Positions 1 through 12,130 of a stretch of DNA of 64,000 bases are shown here, piece by piece. The translations under genes were made by a program, and so were the position numbers. Positions within the stretch are counted from its first letter, which is position 1; each line of letters begins with the position of its first letter. The stretch is from positions 29,099,633 through 29,163,632 of the forward strand of contig OX387602.1 of the NCBI GenBank assembly GCA_947568835.1. Direction: 5' to 3'. Origin of the DNA: Protonemura montana (taxonomy: Eukaryota; Arthropoda; Insecta; Plecoptera; Nemouridae). The notes beneath the pieces were generated by a model that was given only the letters and a program-made list of their open reading frames with translations, ran no database searches and had not been told where the DNA came from.

Positions 1-13
1 TTAATTTTTTTAG

Positions 14-593
14 ATGGAACAAATGAATGCAGAAGGAAAGACAATTACTGCCACAGTTCAAGCTTCTTCAGTTTGTAATGAGAAGTTTTGGTGGGGATAA
101 CGTCAACTAATTTAAAAGTACATACACCTAATTGTTTTGCACAGCGAGATTGCATTGCTGAATCGCCGAACAGCGAAGACGATAAGTTGAACGAAATGAG
201 AGAAATGCAAAATCAAAATGATTCCCGCTCGAGTGAGTTGCAAAAACTGAATTCGCGTTTCAATTTCCATATTGAGTCTGGATTGATCGATGGCGATGAT
301 ACCGTTTGCTGCAAGACCTCCGCGTCTTCGCCAATCCAATTTTGTGAAACCAAGGATTTCGTCACTGGCTGGGCGCTCTCGGCGCTAGTGTTGCTCGTTT
401 CTCTGGAAGCACAGAGCGCTTCTCCTGGAACAAACCAGGTTCGATTGGTACTGGGGTCTGGATGGGATCTACCTCGCCTAAAGGCATCTGCGTCCTGCAT
501 TTCTCTTACGGCCACCGCCAGGAGTACATCTGGGTTGCTGAGCGAATCGCTCTTAAAAGCTACCACCTTTTGAAGGTTTATAGTGCACCACAA
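14..593. other. Weak coding-like patch, unidentified
   Basis: A T-rich tract ending in AG is followed directly by an ATG at 14 whose frame stays open to a stop at 98-100. A second plus-strand frame is open from about 88 to 573, and its first 70 or so residues are rich in Glu, Asn, Gln, Ser and Arg, like a short coiled coil. The minus strand is also open from 593 to 213 with ordinary composition. I recognise no domain in any of these frames. The two plus frames would need a frameshift or a splice to join, so this could be an exon cut by the window edge, a decayed gene or element fragment, or chance. I favour chance or a relic. Confidence 0.18.
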
Positions 594-3500
594 CCAGTGA
601 CTGCGTAGTTCTTGTCAACATTTTGCATAGCAAACATCAGTAAACGTTTGTGAGTTGAGACGAAATTGCACACATTTTGAACCGCATTAAAGCGTTGATT
701 GCAGTACTTTTTCTGTCGAAGATATGTCTTCATGGGCCTGAATGCATCTGTGACTTTATCGCGTCGAGATAAATGATAAAAGCAACGGCTAAACGTGTTA
801 TTAATATAAATTGATAAGTCTAGTCTCTGCAGAGAGTAATCTAATAATGTATTCATATCATAAAATATGAGTGTGGGTGGAGCATGGGATGCGATTGCTC
901 GTCGGTGGCTGGATATGCCGGCAACGTAACTTCACCAAAGGCTACAACCAAGCTGGAAATTAAAATAAACATTCGTAATTGCATGCCGTTGCCGTTCTTG
1001 GCATATTTTTCTTTAATTTTCTCTCGAAACTCTTTATTATGTGTTTGCATTTCGCCGTGGGTGAGGCAGAGGTTATTGCTGTAATGGTCGATGAGCCTGG
1101 GACGCGAGATTCGCGAGTCGCCGGCGGTAGCTAAGTTTCAAGCTTGAAACATTCCCCCTCCCTCCCGCCACACCCACGGGGTCCCATCCTCAACGATTGG
1201 AGTGACAGAATGCAGGTTGGTCATTTCGCGACGGATAAAATGATGCAAATCGAGAGCCGTATTCGACATTTTATTTCAATGCTGCAATGAAATTACGTTT
1301 GCAACGAAGTGACATGGCAATCGGCTGCTAGTTTCGGTCGCGAGTGCATGGAAATAGGAGTAAAACGCACGGTTATTTCCGCGAAAATTCTGTCAAAATA
1401 AATCTGCTATATTTTGATTCACTTTGATGTTCAACAGTGTAAACAAATAACGACATGTTTTTATTTGATTGACATCTGCCAGTATTTATCTACGTTGGTA
1501 AATTCAATTAAATCAGTTTGTAATTCATTTTATTCAATTCCAGCGATTGATTCGATATCATCAAGGTACGAACATCGTTTATACCTGAGGCGGAATGTTG
1601 TTGCTGTGCTGATGCTAACTGGGGGCTGTTGTTTGAGAACTTTTTGGGATGGTATATGCACTACCCAAGGCGCGATGGTTATGGTTGATTAACTCCCCAG
1701 GTACCAAATCTATCGAGTTTTGGAGTACATTTTTTTAAAAACAAGTTCAAAAGGTCGATTCAGATTGCATTATAGTATTCTTGACACGTGGACTTGCGCA
1801 TGCCTCTTCTTACTACGAGAGCGAATGCAGAGAAATCTTGAAATCCGGAAATTTCAGGAAAAAAGTCGGAAACTGTCGCCTGTCGGCGCAAAAAGTGTTC
1901 GCAAGAAATCGCGCTAATGTGTCGGGATAATTTGATCTTTTAAGGTCCAGAGAAATCTTTTTCGAGGCAAAAGTAAACATGCTGGTGGTTTTTGGTTGAC
2001 AGAGGACGCTAATGGATAGTCGTATGTCAGAAGGTGCGCTTGGTGTTGACTCGATTGCATCTCTGCAGAATCATCATAATAATATTGGTCCAGTTTTGAT
2101 GAGAGGAAATTACGAAAAAGTTTTCATTGATTGCAAAAACATTGTTGGGGAAAAAGATATTTAAAGCAAAATCAAATTTCATGGATTCAAATAATTAAAA
2201 AAGAAATGTGTGTGTTTTTTTTTGGATGCTATGAAAATATTGACCAACGAATGAATAATGGTTAGCATAGATCAAACAATGAACGCGGATAAAAAGTAAA
2301 GCATCCTAGTTTTAAAATCAACTTCGGTCCAATTTTGTTAAATAAAGCGCAGAACGGTCAGATGATATTGCCTTGCTACTTGAAAGTAACATCTCCTGTG
2401 TAACCCTCTTACACCCCCTCTACTACACATACCCCCATCCCTACAACCACACAACCAAGACACATAATTGTACACAATTGATAAGTAGAATCATCTTCCC
2501 CGTCGATAAACTGATACCACGACCAATTTGATCCCCGCCAGTTTGTGAAGACAAAGAAATTGAACATCGTTCATCATCTGAAAGTGATTTCCTCGAACGA
2601 GCGAAGCTAATCTTTAGCCCATCAATCACGCGAACCGCTTTTCCTTGCATCCGACGAGATTGTATTTCCTTACCTTCCCCGCGCGACCAGCTTCACCTTC
2701 GACCGGGGCCCGCAAAGATCGTTCCGAATCCATTTGTCCAAATCGCAAACTGATTGAATCTGCATCGATGTCGACGCCCTGCAGGCACCAAGAGTCGACG
2801 TCGAGTGCACAGCGTTCACCGAGGCTACCAATGGTAGACCGACCTATTCAATATTCTCCAAGCGACAGGCCGTGACGGCCAGTATAGCCACCTAAGTGTG
2901 TGGGGGCGATTTCCCAGTTATAATCACATCAATCACTCCGTTATGGCTTATCAATTTGTGGCCGAAAAACAGGCCTGGCAAGAGGGCTTAGAGGGGGGGG
3001 GGGGCGAATTTGAATGCCATTAAATGCAGACTCAGCGACCATTGCCGCTTGATGGTCTACTCTTTTCCAGGGGGGTGGAGGGGGCTGCAAACTTACCTCG
3101 TTCAAGTCGCCGGGCTCGCACACACACACGTCAAAAACTGTTTTGTATGTTTTCAAATTGCACCGAGTCGACTTGGGCCAGATGTGTCATGTTAAACATG
3201 CATGATAGGATTGTTAATCAAACGGTCCGACTTTAATAAATTCACGATTGAAAATTATGCCTCGCACGAAAGAGGGGTGCCAGTCGAGGTGCCCGGCGCC
3301 TCCACCGTCACGCGATCGAAGCGGTGACGTCACGGGCTCGAAATGAATGAGATCGGGTTTAATTAGTCCGCGCCGCGGCGGTGGATTTGTCGGCGTCGAG
3401 TTGTAAACATGCAATAACACGACGGACAACATCATAACTTCGTCTGGTTCGGGGGACGCGTGCAATGTGTGTCGGGGATAATGTCGATACTGACATTGAA

Positions 3501-6072
3501 GCAGGGGCTTTCATCTTTATTATCTTATATCAGGACAAGTGTTGGAAAGTGGTGGATCCCAAGGTGGATCTATTTCGTTCTTGTTCGGTGGGAATGAGGC
3601 TTTGAAATTCATGCTCATAACATATTGGATGCCATTATAAAGATTCCACGAATTAACCTAGACCATATAAGCCATGCGTACATGTCTAAATTTCAGCGGC
3701 CAAATATTTTCTACCTGTATGTATGCACAGAATTGAAGTAATGGCGGTACCGTCGAAAGTTTCTGGTTCATGTCTTTAGAGTCATATTTTAAGCCCTTTT
3801 GAATAGTGGTTATCTGTAGTGGAGATAGACAAGTTTAAAGATGTCGGCAATATATAAATGCGGGACACAGTTGAAAATAATTTTCCATATACACGCCGTT
3901 CCGGGGGGCGACCGCGAAAAGCCTAAAAAGGGGCGCCGAGCCGACTCCGGCGCGGCGGGGGGTGCCGTTGTAGTGTGATTGTAGTCCACACTCTCGTCGT
4001 CGGCCTCCCGGCCAAACAAGCTAACACAAACACGAGACCCGGCTCGTAAAGCCGACTTTAACGATGGACGAGCGATGAACGGCGTTCGGCCGGCTTGGAA
4101 CACAACCCCGCACCAGGTTTACTGCCCCTGGCAACGTCAATTACAGCCGCGAAATTACCTTTTATTTCTGGGCGAACACGATGTATTTCCGAGATGGTTT
4201 CAAGCAGCGATGTTCCCAGTTGTTGCCATGGCATCGCGGTTTAACGATCTGATCGAAACTTGTCTGAGGTCACTTTTAGAGCCCTGGTAATCAGCTTGGA
4301 GAGGGTCGCCTTCGACACCCGGCAGGAGTTGGATAATTGGACAGATTGCAACACTCGACTAGGTGCTAGGAAATGTTCTCTCGTCTCTTCGATAAAGACT
4401 TTATACTCTTACAAAACTCTATCACCTAAATGAAAAAAAAAAACTAAAAAAAAAAATCACATTTGCGACCTTTGTGACACGCCCAGTTTTTTCAATCCCG
4501 CAAATATATTTTGGCCTCGCCGGAGTTTAGGAAATAATGGCCATCAATTTTATAACCGGGTTTTCCCGTTCGCAGAGTTTTCCGGGACGTCTTTTCCGCG
4601 CGTTTCATGTAGTTTCCAATCACTTTCCGATCGCATTTGTGTAATCGAACGTCAAACGGACGCTCGCTGGCGTCGGGCGTCGGGACGCATGTCACAACTA
4701 GAAATCGTACCGTGTGCATATTTTATGTAAATCTCATTTGAAGAAATGTTGTTTGATCGATATGTTTAAAGAAGTGGGGCAGCACACTTCGAGAAAGCTG
4801 CTCGAGAAAGCCGAGTGCGTTTTTCCAATATTTGCCTCGCGCTTTTCCACAAAGAAAAAGTGACACGGAATTAAACCTGGTTTTCGTGAGTTGCACTGGA
4901 TGTTTCAATGACCTGGCCGTCCGCTTGAGCCAGAATGAACACTCCCGCTGCTGGCGCCACTTTCCGCGTGAGATAACAGAAGGAGAAAGAGAAGAAAAAG
5001 AAGAAGAAAAAAGATCAAGAAAGTAATCTAAAGAAAACTAAACTGCCAGATAAAAGTACATAACGACTCCTCGAAAGCCATGTATATTTGGATGGGGTCT
5101 CTGCTAGAGATCAAACCGGCCGCGTTCGCCGTCCATTAACGCGCGTAACTTTATTGCGCCCCTAAAGAAGAACGGCCTCCCGTACCCTCCTCCTGCCCCT
5201 CACCAGCGCCGACCTGATACACTTTTCTCCACGGTAATTCTCGAAACTTTGTCGCGGCCTGCTCGAGTCTTCAACGGCCACCCGCGCGTTCTTTAGTTTT
5301 ATTTACGTTTGACCTCCTCCGAGGATAAAACCCCCGACCCCCGGCGCGGATCCAGTCAAGTTGGATTACGTTAATTACCTTTTTAATGGATTCCTTGTTT
5401 TACGGCCCTCTCGGATCGGGTGCTCGTCTTCCGTGGTCGTCGCACTCCGTCGCCTCCCACGCAACAGAGTTTTTTGGGCGCAAGAAAAGGGTGGAAGAAG
5501 CTCGCGGCGGTTTTGGGTTGTTTATGTTGAATGCCACTCAAACAACACTAAACAGACAGGCGTATGAAGTACTTGCATCACGTCATCGAGTACGTCACGT
5601 GATTGCGTGATTGATTTCAATTGCTCACTGCGATAATCAGTATCACAGTGTTTTTCTGCTCGACTTTTTCATTGAAAATGATTTTTATTGGTTTACCTGC
5701 GTTTTTTGTCATGTTTTTTTGATATATCTCATTCATTTTTTTTCAACGCACGTGTAGGTCGAGCAATGAAATCGTTCAAGTATTGCTTTTCCACGAAAAT
5801 AAAACCTGTGAGGTATAAACTGGAGCTTTCCGTGCAATATTGTCACGACATGAGATGTAGGAAAGCATCCCTGCTGCGGCTTGGCATAGATCCCAACCGC
5901 ATTCACCGAGCAACAAGGAAAACAGCTTCCTTTACGACGTTAATGCATTCTTGGAATCAATCTCGGCTCCAAGATCTGCAAAGCGTGAGAACTCACCATT
6001 AACACGTCACCCACGTGTGATGCGATCGTACGGATATCCCGTGAGAACGCGTGACGCCATTGAACTTTTCCA
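594..6072. other. No gene recognised
   Basis: Single-copy-looking DNA. All frames are short and lack recognisable domains. Landmarks are a 12-base G run at 2993-3004, a CpG-rich patch around 3290-3400 and an A-rich stretch at 4433-4457. A GTAAGT-type donor-like site on the minus strand near 3094 and another near 2672 have no convincing acceptor to pair with, so no exon is called. Confidence 0.5.
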
Positions 6073-6820
6073 CCGAACGCTTTGGAGCGTTGTAAAACAT
6101 CTGTTACCATGGGTTCGTAGAAGTTAAGCAACACCGAGCTGAGTCAGGTATCGGATGGGTGACTCTCTAAAGATGAGAAGGCCAGAGAGGCTGAAGATAG
6201 GAAAGGTAGTCCTTCTTGCCATGCTTATGCATGTCTCGACAGCTGTGGAAGAATTTTTTTGTTAGAGTTGTACGGTCCTTTGAAAGGGAAAACCGAACGG
6301 TTTGGCGTGTTGGAAACACCGGTTCTCGTTGGATCACCGAAGTTAAGCAACACTGCGCAGAGTCAGGTATTGGATGGGTGACAATTATGCACATGACCAG
6401 TTCTGTTCGGGAGAGAGGATGGAGGGATGAAAGTTAGTACAGCAACTTCACTCGCCTTGCTTATCAACCTCTCGACAGCATGGATTTGTGGAGGAATCCT
6501 GTTGTTCGAGTTGTACCGTCCTTCGGACGTTAAGCCGGTGGTCCCCTTTGTGCTCTTCGACAGGAGTAGGCTACGTGCCGGCACCGGGTTTCCCCTCCTC
6601 CCTTCTAGGCTAGATAAGGTGTATCATCATCATCCTCATCATCATCATCCACTCTTTCACCGACGCCATTAGACCAGTGCCGCATGGCCAGATGTCAAAA
6701 CAGTGCGTCGTTAAACACCACAAATAAAATAAAATGAAATGGAAGTTAAGCCGGTGGTTCTCTTGTCCTCTCGGTGCCAGGATCGGGCGTAGGTAAGGCT
6801 AGGTAACTTCTATCATCATC
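6073..6820 (+). mobile_element. Older 5S-derived SINE, split by a younger copy
   Basis: The left part runs from CCGAACG at 6073 through a recognisable 5S segment (AAGTTAAGCAACACC, then GGATGGGTGAC) into the body of the family. It breaks off after GTACGGTCC at 6290. The missing body sequence resumes at about 6735 (GGAAGTTAAGCCGGTGG) and fades near 6820 at the TCATCATC run, without the usual 3' tail. The interrupting sequence at 6291-6734 is a younger member of the same family. Divergence from the other copies is clearly higher than in the inner copy. Confidence 0.8.
6291..6734 (+). mobile_element. Full-length 5S-derived SINE, nested
   Basis: This 444-bp copy is complete. It has a CCGAACGGTTTGGCG head, a 5S rRNA-like segment containing AGTTAAGCAACACTG and TTGGATGGGTGAC, and a spacer with TTCTGTTCGGGAGAGAGG. 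The body includes GGTTTCCCCTCCTCCC, followed by a TCATCATC-type microsatellite, the 3' tail ending in GCGTCGTTAAACACC, and an AAAT-rich end. The flanks carry an imperfect 10-bp duplication, TGAAAGGGAA at 6281-6290 and TGAAATGGAA at 6735-6744. The host is an older copy in the same orientation. A SINE encodes no protein and relies on a LINE for mobility. The 5S part is the presumed Pol III promoter. Confidence 0.88.
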
Positions 6821-8415
6821 GTTGTCTACAACAAAACCGGGCCGGACTGGCATCGAGCAGCCAGCACACCCAGTCTCTGTCGGCAGCAACGAGTCGAGCA
6901 GTGGCAGCAATATTAAATACATGGCTTAGTTTGCCGTCGAAGCATTCTAAGCCATTGAATTATGCGCAATTTTAAGCCGACTTAAAAATGCATATCCAGT
7001 GCACATGCACACGTGAAATTTGTACGTCTGTCAGATTGCAAAACAAAACACGGGAATGGAACAAAAGTGGAACTATTTATTAGTGGGATTCGAACCGGAG
7101 ACCGGCGGCTCGCAGCGCTGGAAGCGGCTCGTTGATATTTAACTCTGCATACTTCTGCAAATTTTTTTTTTTACAATGCGCGTCACTGTTTTAACAGTGC
7201 CCGGGTGAAATTATCACTAATAGAACAAGACGAGTAGGTTCATAATCCGCGTGGGGCGCTGTGTTCGCGGGCGAAAATACCCGCCGCCAGTTCCATTCAG
7301 TTCGCCGTAATCCACAGATTAGCATCTCTAACTGTATTTATTAGAAATAGACTCGCGTGTTATGTTTAACTTGAATGTTTAGTTGCAAAATGTGGAAACG
7401 ACCTACGGATGGTTTTATCTGCAAGGTGGAGGTGCCGTTCTGCGGCACAGTAGTGGTTTTTGAGTTGATTTGTAACTGCATCATTGCGTTGATTGGTTTA
7501 GTCACAATCTCAGCGCCAAAGTTTAGCTGTCTTTGTAAAAAATTCCGACCGCTTAACTTCCTAATCGACACAAATAATGTCGTTATTTCTCAGAAATGTC
7601 TCGTACTTGAAACTGATTTACGGACAATTAATCTTCATTGGCACTGAATTCATCGATTGATTTACATTTATCATAATTTTGAGTCGTTAGGCATTACTTA
7701 ATTGCAAGGGTTTGTTAAAAAGGTTGACCAACAGAGCCATTGGCCCGCGATGACTTCCGTAGGCCAACGCAACGTTATTGGTCAACGTCCCCGGCAATCA
7801 TACCACAATAACGAAGCCAAAAACACCAGACAGAGTTACGAAGAAAGCACATGAGGACGGCATGCGTCAATAGCGCCGTGTCCCAATTTGGCCACCCCTA
7901 GTCTAGACCTGACAAGGCCTTCTCGCACCTTGCAGTGCTCGGTCAGACGTAGATGGGCCGCACTGTGCGTGATTTGACAGCGCGGCCGATGAGTGACCGG
8001 AAAATTGCTACAAGCCATCGAACTGCAAATAATGGTAACAAATTACCAAATACCATGAAACGGTCACTAACTGCACAGGAGGTGTGCCATGTTACGACAG
8101 CAAGCGAGAACCAGGAGACTGCGACGTTGTCATCGAAACCACTTCGGCCTCCTCGATGCAAAGCTTGTTTCGCTTGCGAGGGTCGGGTCGGGGGGGGAGG
8201 GGGAGGGAGACGTCACGTGTCAGTTCCCAAGTGGCTCAGCTCTATCAACAAGAGCGTTGCCAAGATACTTATCAAACTGTTGTGCCAATCCCTAGTGCTC
8301 TTGGACTAGGTTCATGAGCAGAGTCGTGATAGATGAAGGGAAGCCCTGGCACCCATACCGAGCTCTCTAAAAGATAGGGCTGTTGAACCTCAGATTCAGC
8401 TAGGGCAAAGAAGTA
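6821..8415. other. No gene recognised apart from a tRNA-like fragment
   Basis: No coding region is supported. The stretch holds the tRNA-like fragment at 7083-7130 and a G-rich patch at 8188-8209. The frames at 7953-8317 overlap each other in several phases and look fortuitous. Confidence 0.45.
7083..7130 (-). repeat. tRNA-like SINE remnant (B-box half)
   Basis: On the minus strand this reads as the anticodon-to-T-arm half of a tRNA, with GGTTCGAATCCCAC matching the Pol III B box. I cannot fold an intact cloverleaf, because no matching D arm or acceptor stem is seen. It is therefore more likely a decayed tRNA-derived SINE or tRNA pseudogene than a working tRNA. Confidence 0.4.
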
Positions 8416-8490
8416 GTGGTCACCTATTCAATACCGAACGCTGCGCTGTGTAGCTTAACCTCGGTGGTGAAGCCCATTGTTTCCAACTTG
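8416..8490 (-). repeat. 5S-derived SINE fragment
   Basis: Read on the minus strand, this matches the 5S head of the SINE family: a GGTGACC-like end, CAATACC, GCGCAGTG-like sequence, and a CTTAACCTCGGTG block that is the complement of CCGAAGTTAAG. The body and 3' tail are not recognisable. The copy is clearly diverged and old. Confidence 0.6.
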
Positions 8491-11400
8491 TCACAACCAA
8501 TCGCTGAAGGGTGCGAATGGCTGACAGACTTAAGTCCTATGATGGGGCGATTGAAAGAGGACGGTCGGTGGGGCTGGGGGTGGGGGCGTTGTTTCGTGTC
8601 TGGTGACACCGGATCACTTCGAAGAGCGCTCGAAAATGCCGCTACATGACGTGCTATTTGCCAGGAGGTAATCAATCAGCTCTGTAATTAAATTCTGAAC
8701 GAGTTCTGTGTAATGATTGTGTGCTCAACCGCGTCAACTCTGCGAAACAACCAATCAGCAGCTAGATTTTTGTGTCAAACACCGGTGCGCAAAGTGATTT
8801 ACTGAACTTATATAGAGAAGTGACTCTTTATCAAGCGAGGCCTGGTCACGGGTCGCAGTATCGAATGCTTTGAAATATCTATTGATATTGACGATTGAAG
8901 TGATTCACCCTTGATATGACAGGAGGGTTAGAGCGGGAAACAAAGCGAAACGGGCTTGCTTTTTGCTGTCATCATAAACAAAACAAAGTTCTATCAGGTG
9001 GAGTCCGCATGTTTGAAGATTATTCCTGACACAGAATCGTAAAGTGTCGATGCCCTGGACAAGTAACAAAAGAAAACCGCCAGTCTTGACTAGTTCCACT
9101 GTCACCTTGAGTTTCCCCGCCACAAGCGATCCTGGCGGACGACCGAAGCAATGCACCCATCGCCTTTCATTTCGTCCCGCCGCCGCCTTCCGCAGTTCAC
9201 TGCGGTTCCCGAAACGCTGTCTCTGGAGTGAAGTGAAAACATGGCCACCCATGGTCTTCTTAATAAAGTTTTTCTTTTTTGACATTTATGGGTGTAATGT
9301 TTCAAGAAAGCTGATCCATGATCCTTGTTCACGCGAAATTGGCAACTGTTGTTTCGCTTGGCCTCTTTCTGCCTATCAGGGCTCTCTTAGCAAATCCACC
9401 GCCGCCATTACCATGATGTGGGTGGCACACCCACAATGCCGTGCGCCCACCACGCCTTTGTTTTCCACCGCCTTGTCGACCACCGCCACCGCCGACGAGA
9501 CACCACCAGAGATTAGCTTTCCACTTGAATGCAGCCTGTCAATTTTCCACATCGCTTCGTTTTGTTTTCCCCTTTTTCCTGCTCTCTTTCTTACTGTATT
9601 TCCAGCATAAGCAAACTTCTTTTCTCTTTACTTTACTCTCGAGCCATCGCTGCCGTGCCAGCCCTTATGCTCCTGCAGAGGCATAAGCACACACACACGT
9701 GGGCAAAATCCATTGTCACGACGACATGCCGCGAATCCGTGCATTGTCATGTTACTGGCATCGCTTGCCTATAAACTTCAATAACATACGGGTAACGATC
9801 TTTATATCGCCGAACATCAATTTGGGCCAACGCATGCGACCCCCGGGTTCTTTATTACCGCCGCGAAAGTGTCTCCATCTATGTCGGCGTTCTCTTAGAT
9901 TTAGAGCGTTCGCGTTCGTTTCCCTTGTCGATGGATCGTCGCCGCCTTCGCGACTCTAGGCAATATAATGCGGCCTTTATCATATTAATATCATCATCTC
10001 CGAAATCCTTATCCCCTGTCATGGTTTAGCATTGTTACGGCAAACCCGTTGCGCTTTGACAAGGTGATATAATATTAGTGCGATGGTGGGAGGGCGAGTT
10101 TCTTTAGTGGCTCATTGTTAGTCAACGGAGGTGGTCTGTTAACCTAGATACGGGTCTGTGCGTGTCTTTGACGTGCCAATCGCTGGAGGCGCTTGAGACG
10201 CTTGAGGTGATTATTTGCCTTGTGGTTATTTGAGGTGGTGTATGCCTGCGAAGCCGCGAGATGGAGCTGGGGTATAACTATTGACGGAGGCGTTGCCGAT
10301 GCTTTGACTGCAATTGTGTAAACAATTAGTGAAATTGAGTGGTTTGTGCGGTGTTTAGAGGTATTGGTTTGGTAGTGATTGAAAATAGGTCAAACGCAGG
10401 CAGAAGTTGTGAAAAAAGGGTTGAAAATCCCTTAATCTGGCGTCGTTTTATCTTAGGAAGAGAGAAAATGTTTCTAAAACTTAATTTCCTTGATATCTTG
10501 TGCAGAAAATAAACCTGAATATTTACAAGTTTGCCATTAATAAAGGAGCAAGTTTAAGCTTTTAAACGTTAGTAGAAAACATGTTTTAATGGAGCTAATT
10601 CTCACGAGGAAATAACTTAGACCAATCTTTAATCTCAAATTCTCAGTGCAATGAAGTAAGTATTTAAACATTAATTCACAATGGAAAAAAAAGAAAATCT
10701 TTGTACTAGTGGACTTAGAAAATTGACTGCTTTAGGTCACAAAACTCAACTGGTCGATTGAATTCATCTTTTCAGATTAAATATTGCTTTATTTTTTCAA
10801 CGTCTCCACAACTCACCGGCCTGCTCATATCCGAATTCCACCCCAAGACGCCAATTTGTAAAACGGCCACCCTTCGGTACACATTTGCTGCAATCTGCCG
10901 ATTGAACCTCTTCCCCTCATCCCACGGCCACGGTTTGGTTACAACCAGCTTGTAATTATTTGCCCAGCTTAAACTCTCTGCTTGTACATCAACCTCGCGG
11001 GAACCGGGTATCGAAAGACCGACTTGAGATACGGTACACGGCGACGTTATTTCTCACACACTCTTGTCGCCAAACCGCTTGCGCTAGAGAGAGAGAGAGA
11101 CACACACCGAGAGCATTAGCAAAGTTTAGACATCATAACAGACTATTGAACTTGCAGGCATGGTCCCCGGAGGGCATATGTTTCCCATCCCGCACAACTA
11201 TAAACTTAGGGCAAGGCTTACCCGCACCACCACCAAGCTATACAGATGCATAAAGCAGCCTTCGAAGGCTGCTATGTAGTGTATTTATGGTTGTCGATGT
11301 ACTGAATTTGTATCCCCGCGATTCATGTACCCATCTCTAAAAGTTGTTTCTCTCGCTCAAATGATCAATATCGGTTCGCCAGATTTGTGTTGCGAGGACT

Positions 11401-11865
11401 TAGCTGGTGGATTTGACACGAAGTCGCCCTTCTCATGGTGTTCGGTGGTTGGGAAACGCGAGCTGTGAAGGCGCTGTACCGCATTGACGGCGCCCATGTG
11501 TGATATCAATGGGTGGATGGAAGCTAAAATATATATAGTAAGTTATGGATCCACATTGCCGTACGTTTGGTGCTCTCAACTTATAACAATGGCCTCTCTG
11601 TGATTGCGGCAGCTTTGATTGGCTTCTGAGAACTACTATTGTCATCGGGAAAACACTTTTTAAGGTCAAGACCTGACCCCGAATTTAAACCTCCCGATGT
11701 TCACGTGGGCAGACCAAAGCAGGGTAACAAAGTTCAGAATCGGCTTCATGTGCACTCAAAATAACTCTATCAATAGTTTGGATTGGGGGAACCGCGCAGG
11801 GAGGGCGATTTACGCACATTTCCGTCTTTGTGTAAGCTTGGGAATGGTTGTAGGCATAGCCACAA
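8491..11865. other. No gene recognised
   Basis: The longest frame here (9044-9610, plus, 188 codons) overlaps minus-strand frames, has a proline, serine and threonine-rich composition typical of GC-rich noncoding DNA, and shows no domain. A short GA microsatellite at 11086-11100 and a 20-bp perfect palindrome at 11254-11273 are the only discrete structures I see. Confidence 0.45.
11254..11273. repeat. Perfect 20-bp palindrome
   Basis: AGCAGCCTTCGAAGGCTGCT is identical to its own reverse complement. Pairing weakens just outside it. It could be a dimeric protein-binding site or chance. No gene lies beside it. Confidence 0.6.
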
Positions 11866-12130
11866 CTCGAACAACAGGATTCCTCCCCAAAATCATGCCG
11901 TCGATACTTTGATAAGCAAGGCGGGTGAAGTTGTCCAAACTTTCATTCCTTCAACCTCTCTCCCAAATATAATTGTGTTGCCTTTTGGTCACCCATGCAA
12001 TATATAGCTTAGCATAGGGTGACCTCAAGAGAACCAGGGTTTCCAGCACTTCCAACCGTTCGGAGATCACCCATCCGATACCTGACCCAGCGCAGTGCCA
12101 CTTAACCTCGGACCAAACGAGGACCAAAAA
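11866..12130 (-). mobile_element. 5S-derived SINE relic with an extra 5S head
   Basis: On the minus strand a 5S head segment (about 12130-12064) ends at GGATGGGTGATCT. It is followed at once by a second complete head beginning CCGAACGGTTGG at 12061. That second copy continues through its own 5S segment, the TTCGGGAGAG-like spacer and the start of the body (down to AGGAATCCTGTTGTTCG near 11868), where it stops. The 3' tail is absent. The doubled head could be a dimeric source element or one copy landing beside another. Confidence 0.7.

Noticed and set aside
213-593. 126-codon minus-strand frame
   Set aside because: Composition is reasonable, but the opposite strand is equally open, the start is not an ATG, and no family is recognised. 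Only a weak combined feature was kept.
2672-2880. Minus-strand exon ending at a GTAAGG donor
   Set aside because: The frame is open for about 60 codons, but there is no pyrimidine tract at the candidate acceptor and the peptide is not recognised.
6293-6411. Functional 5S rRNA gene
   Set aside because: Only the middle of 5S rRNA is preserved. The terminal stem is absent and the sequence runs directly into SINE spacer.
9044-9610. 188-codon plus-strand frame
   Set aside because: Overlapped by minus-strand frames, low-complexity composition and no recognisable domain or splice context.
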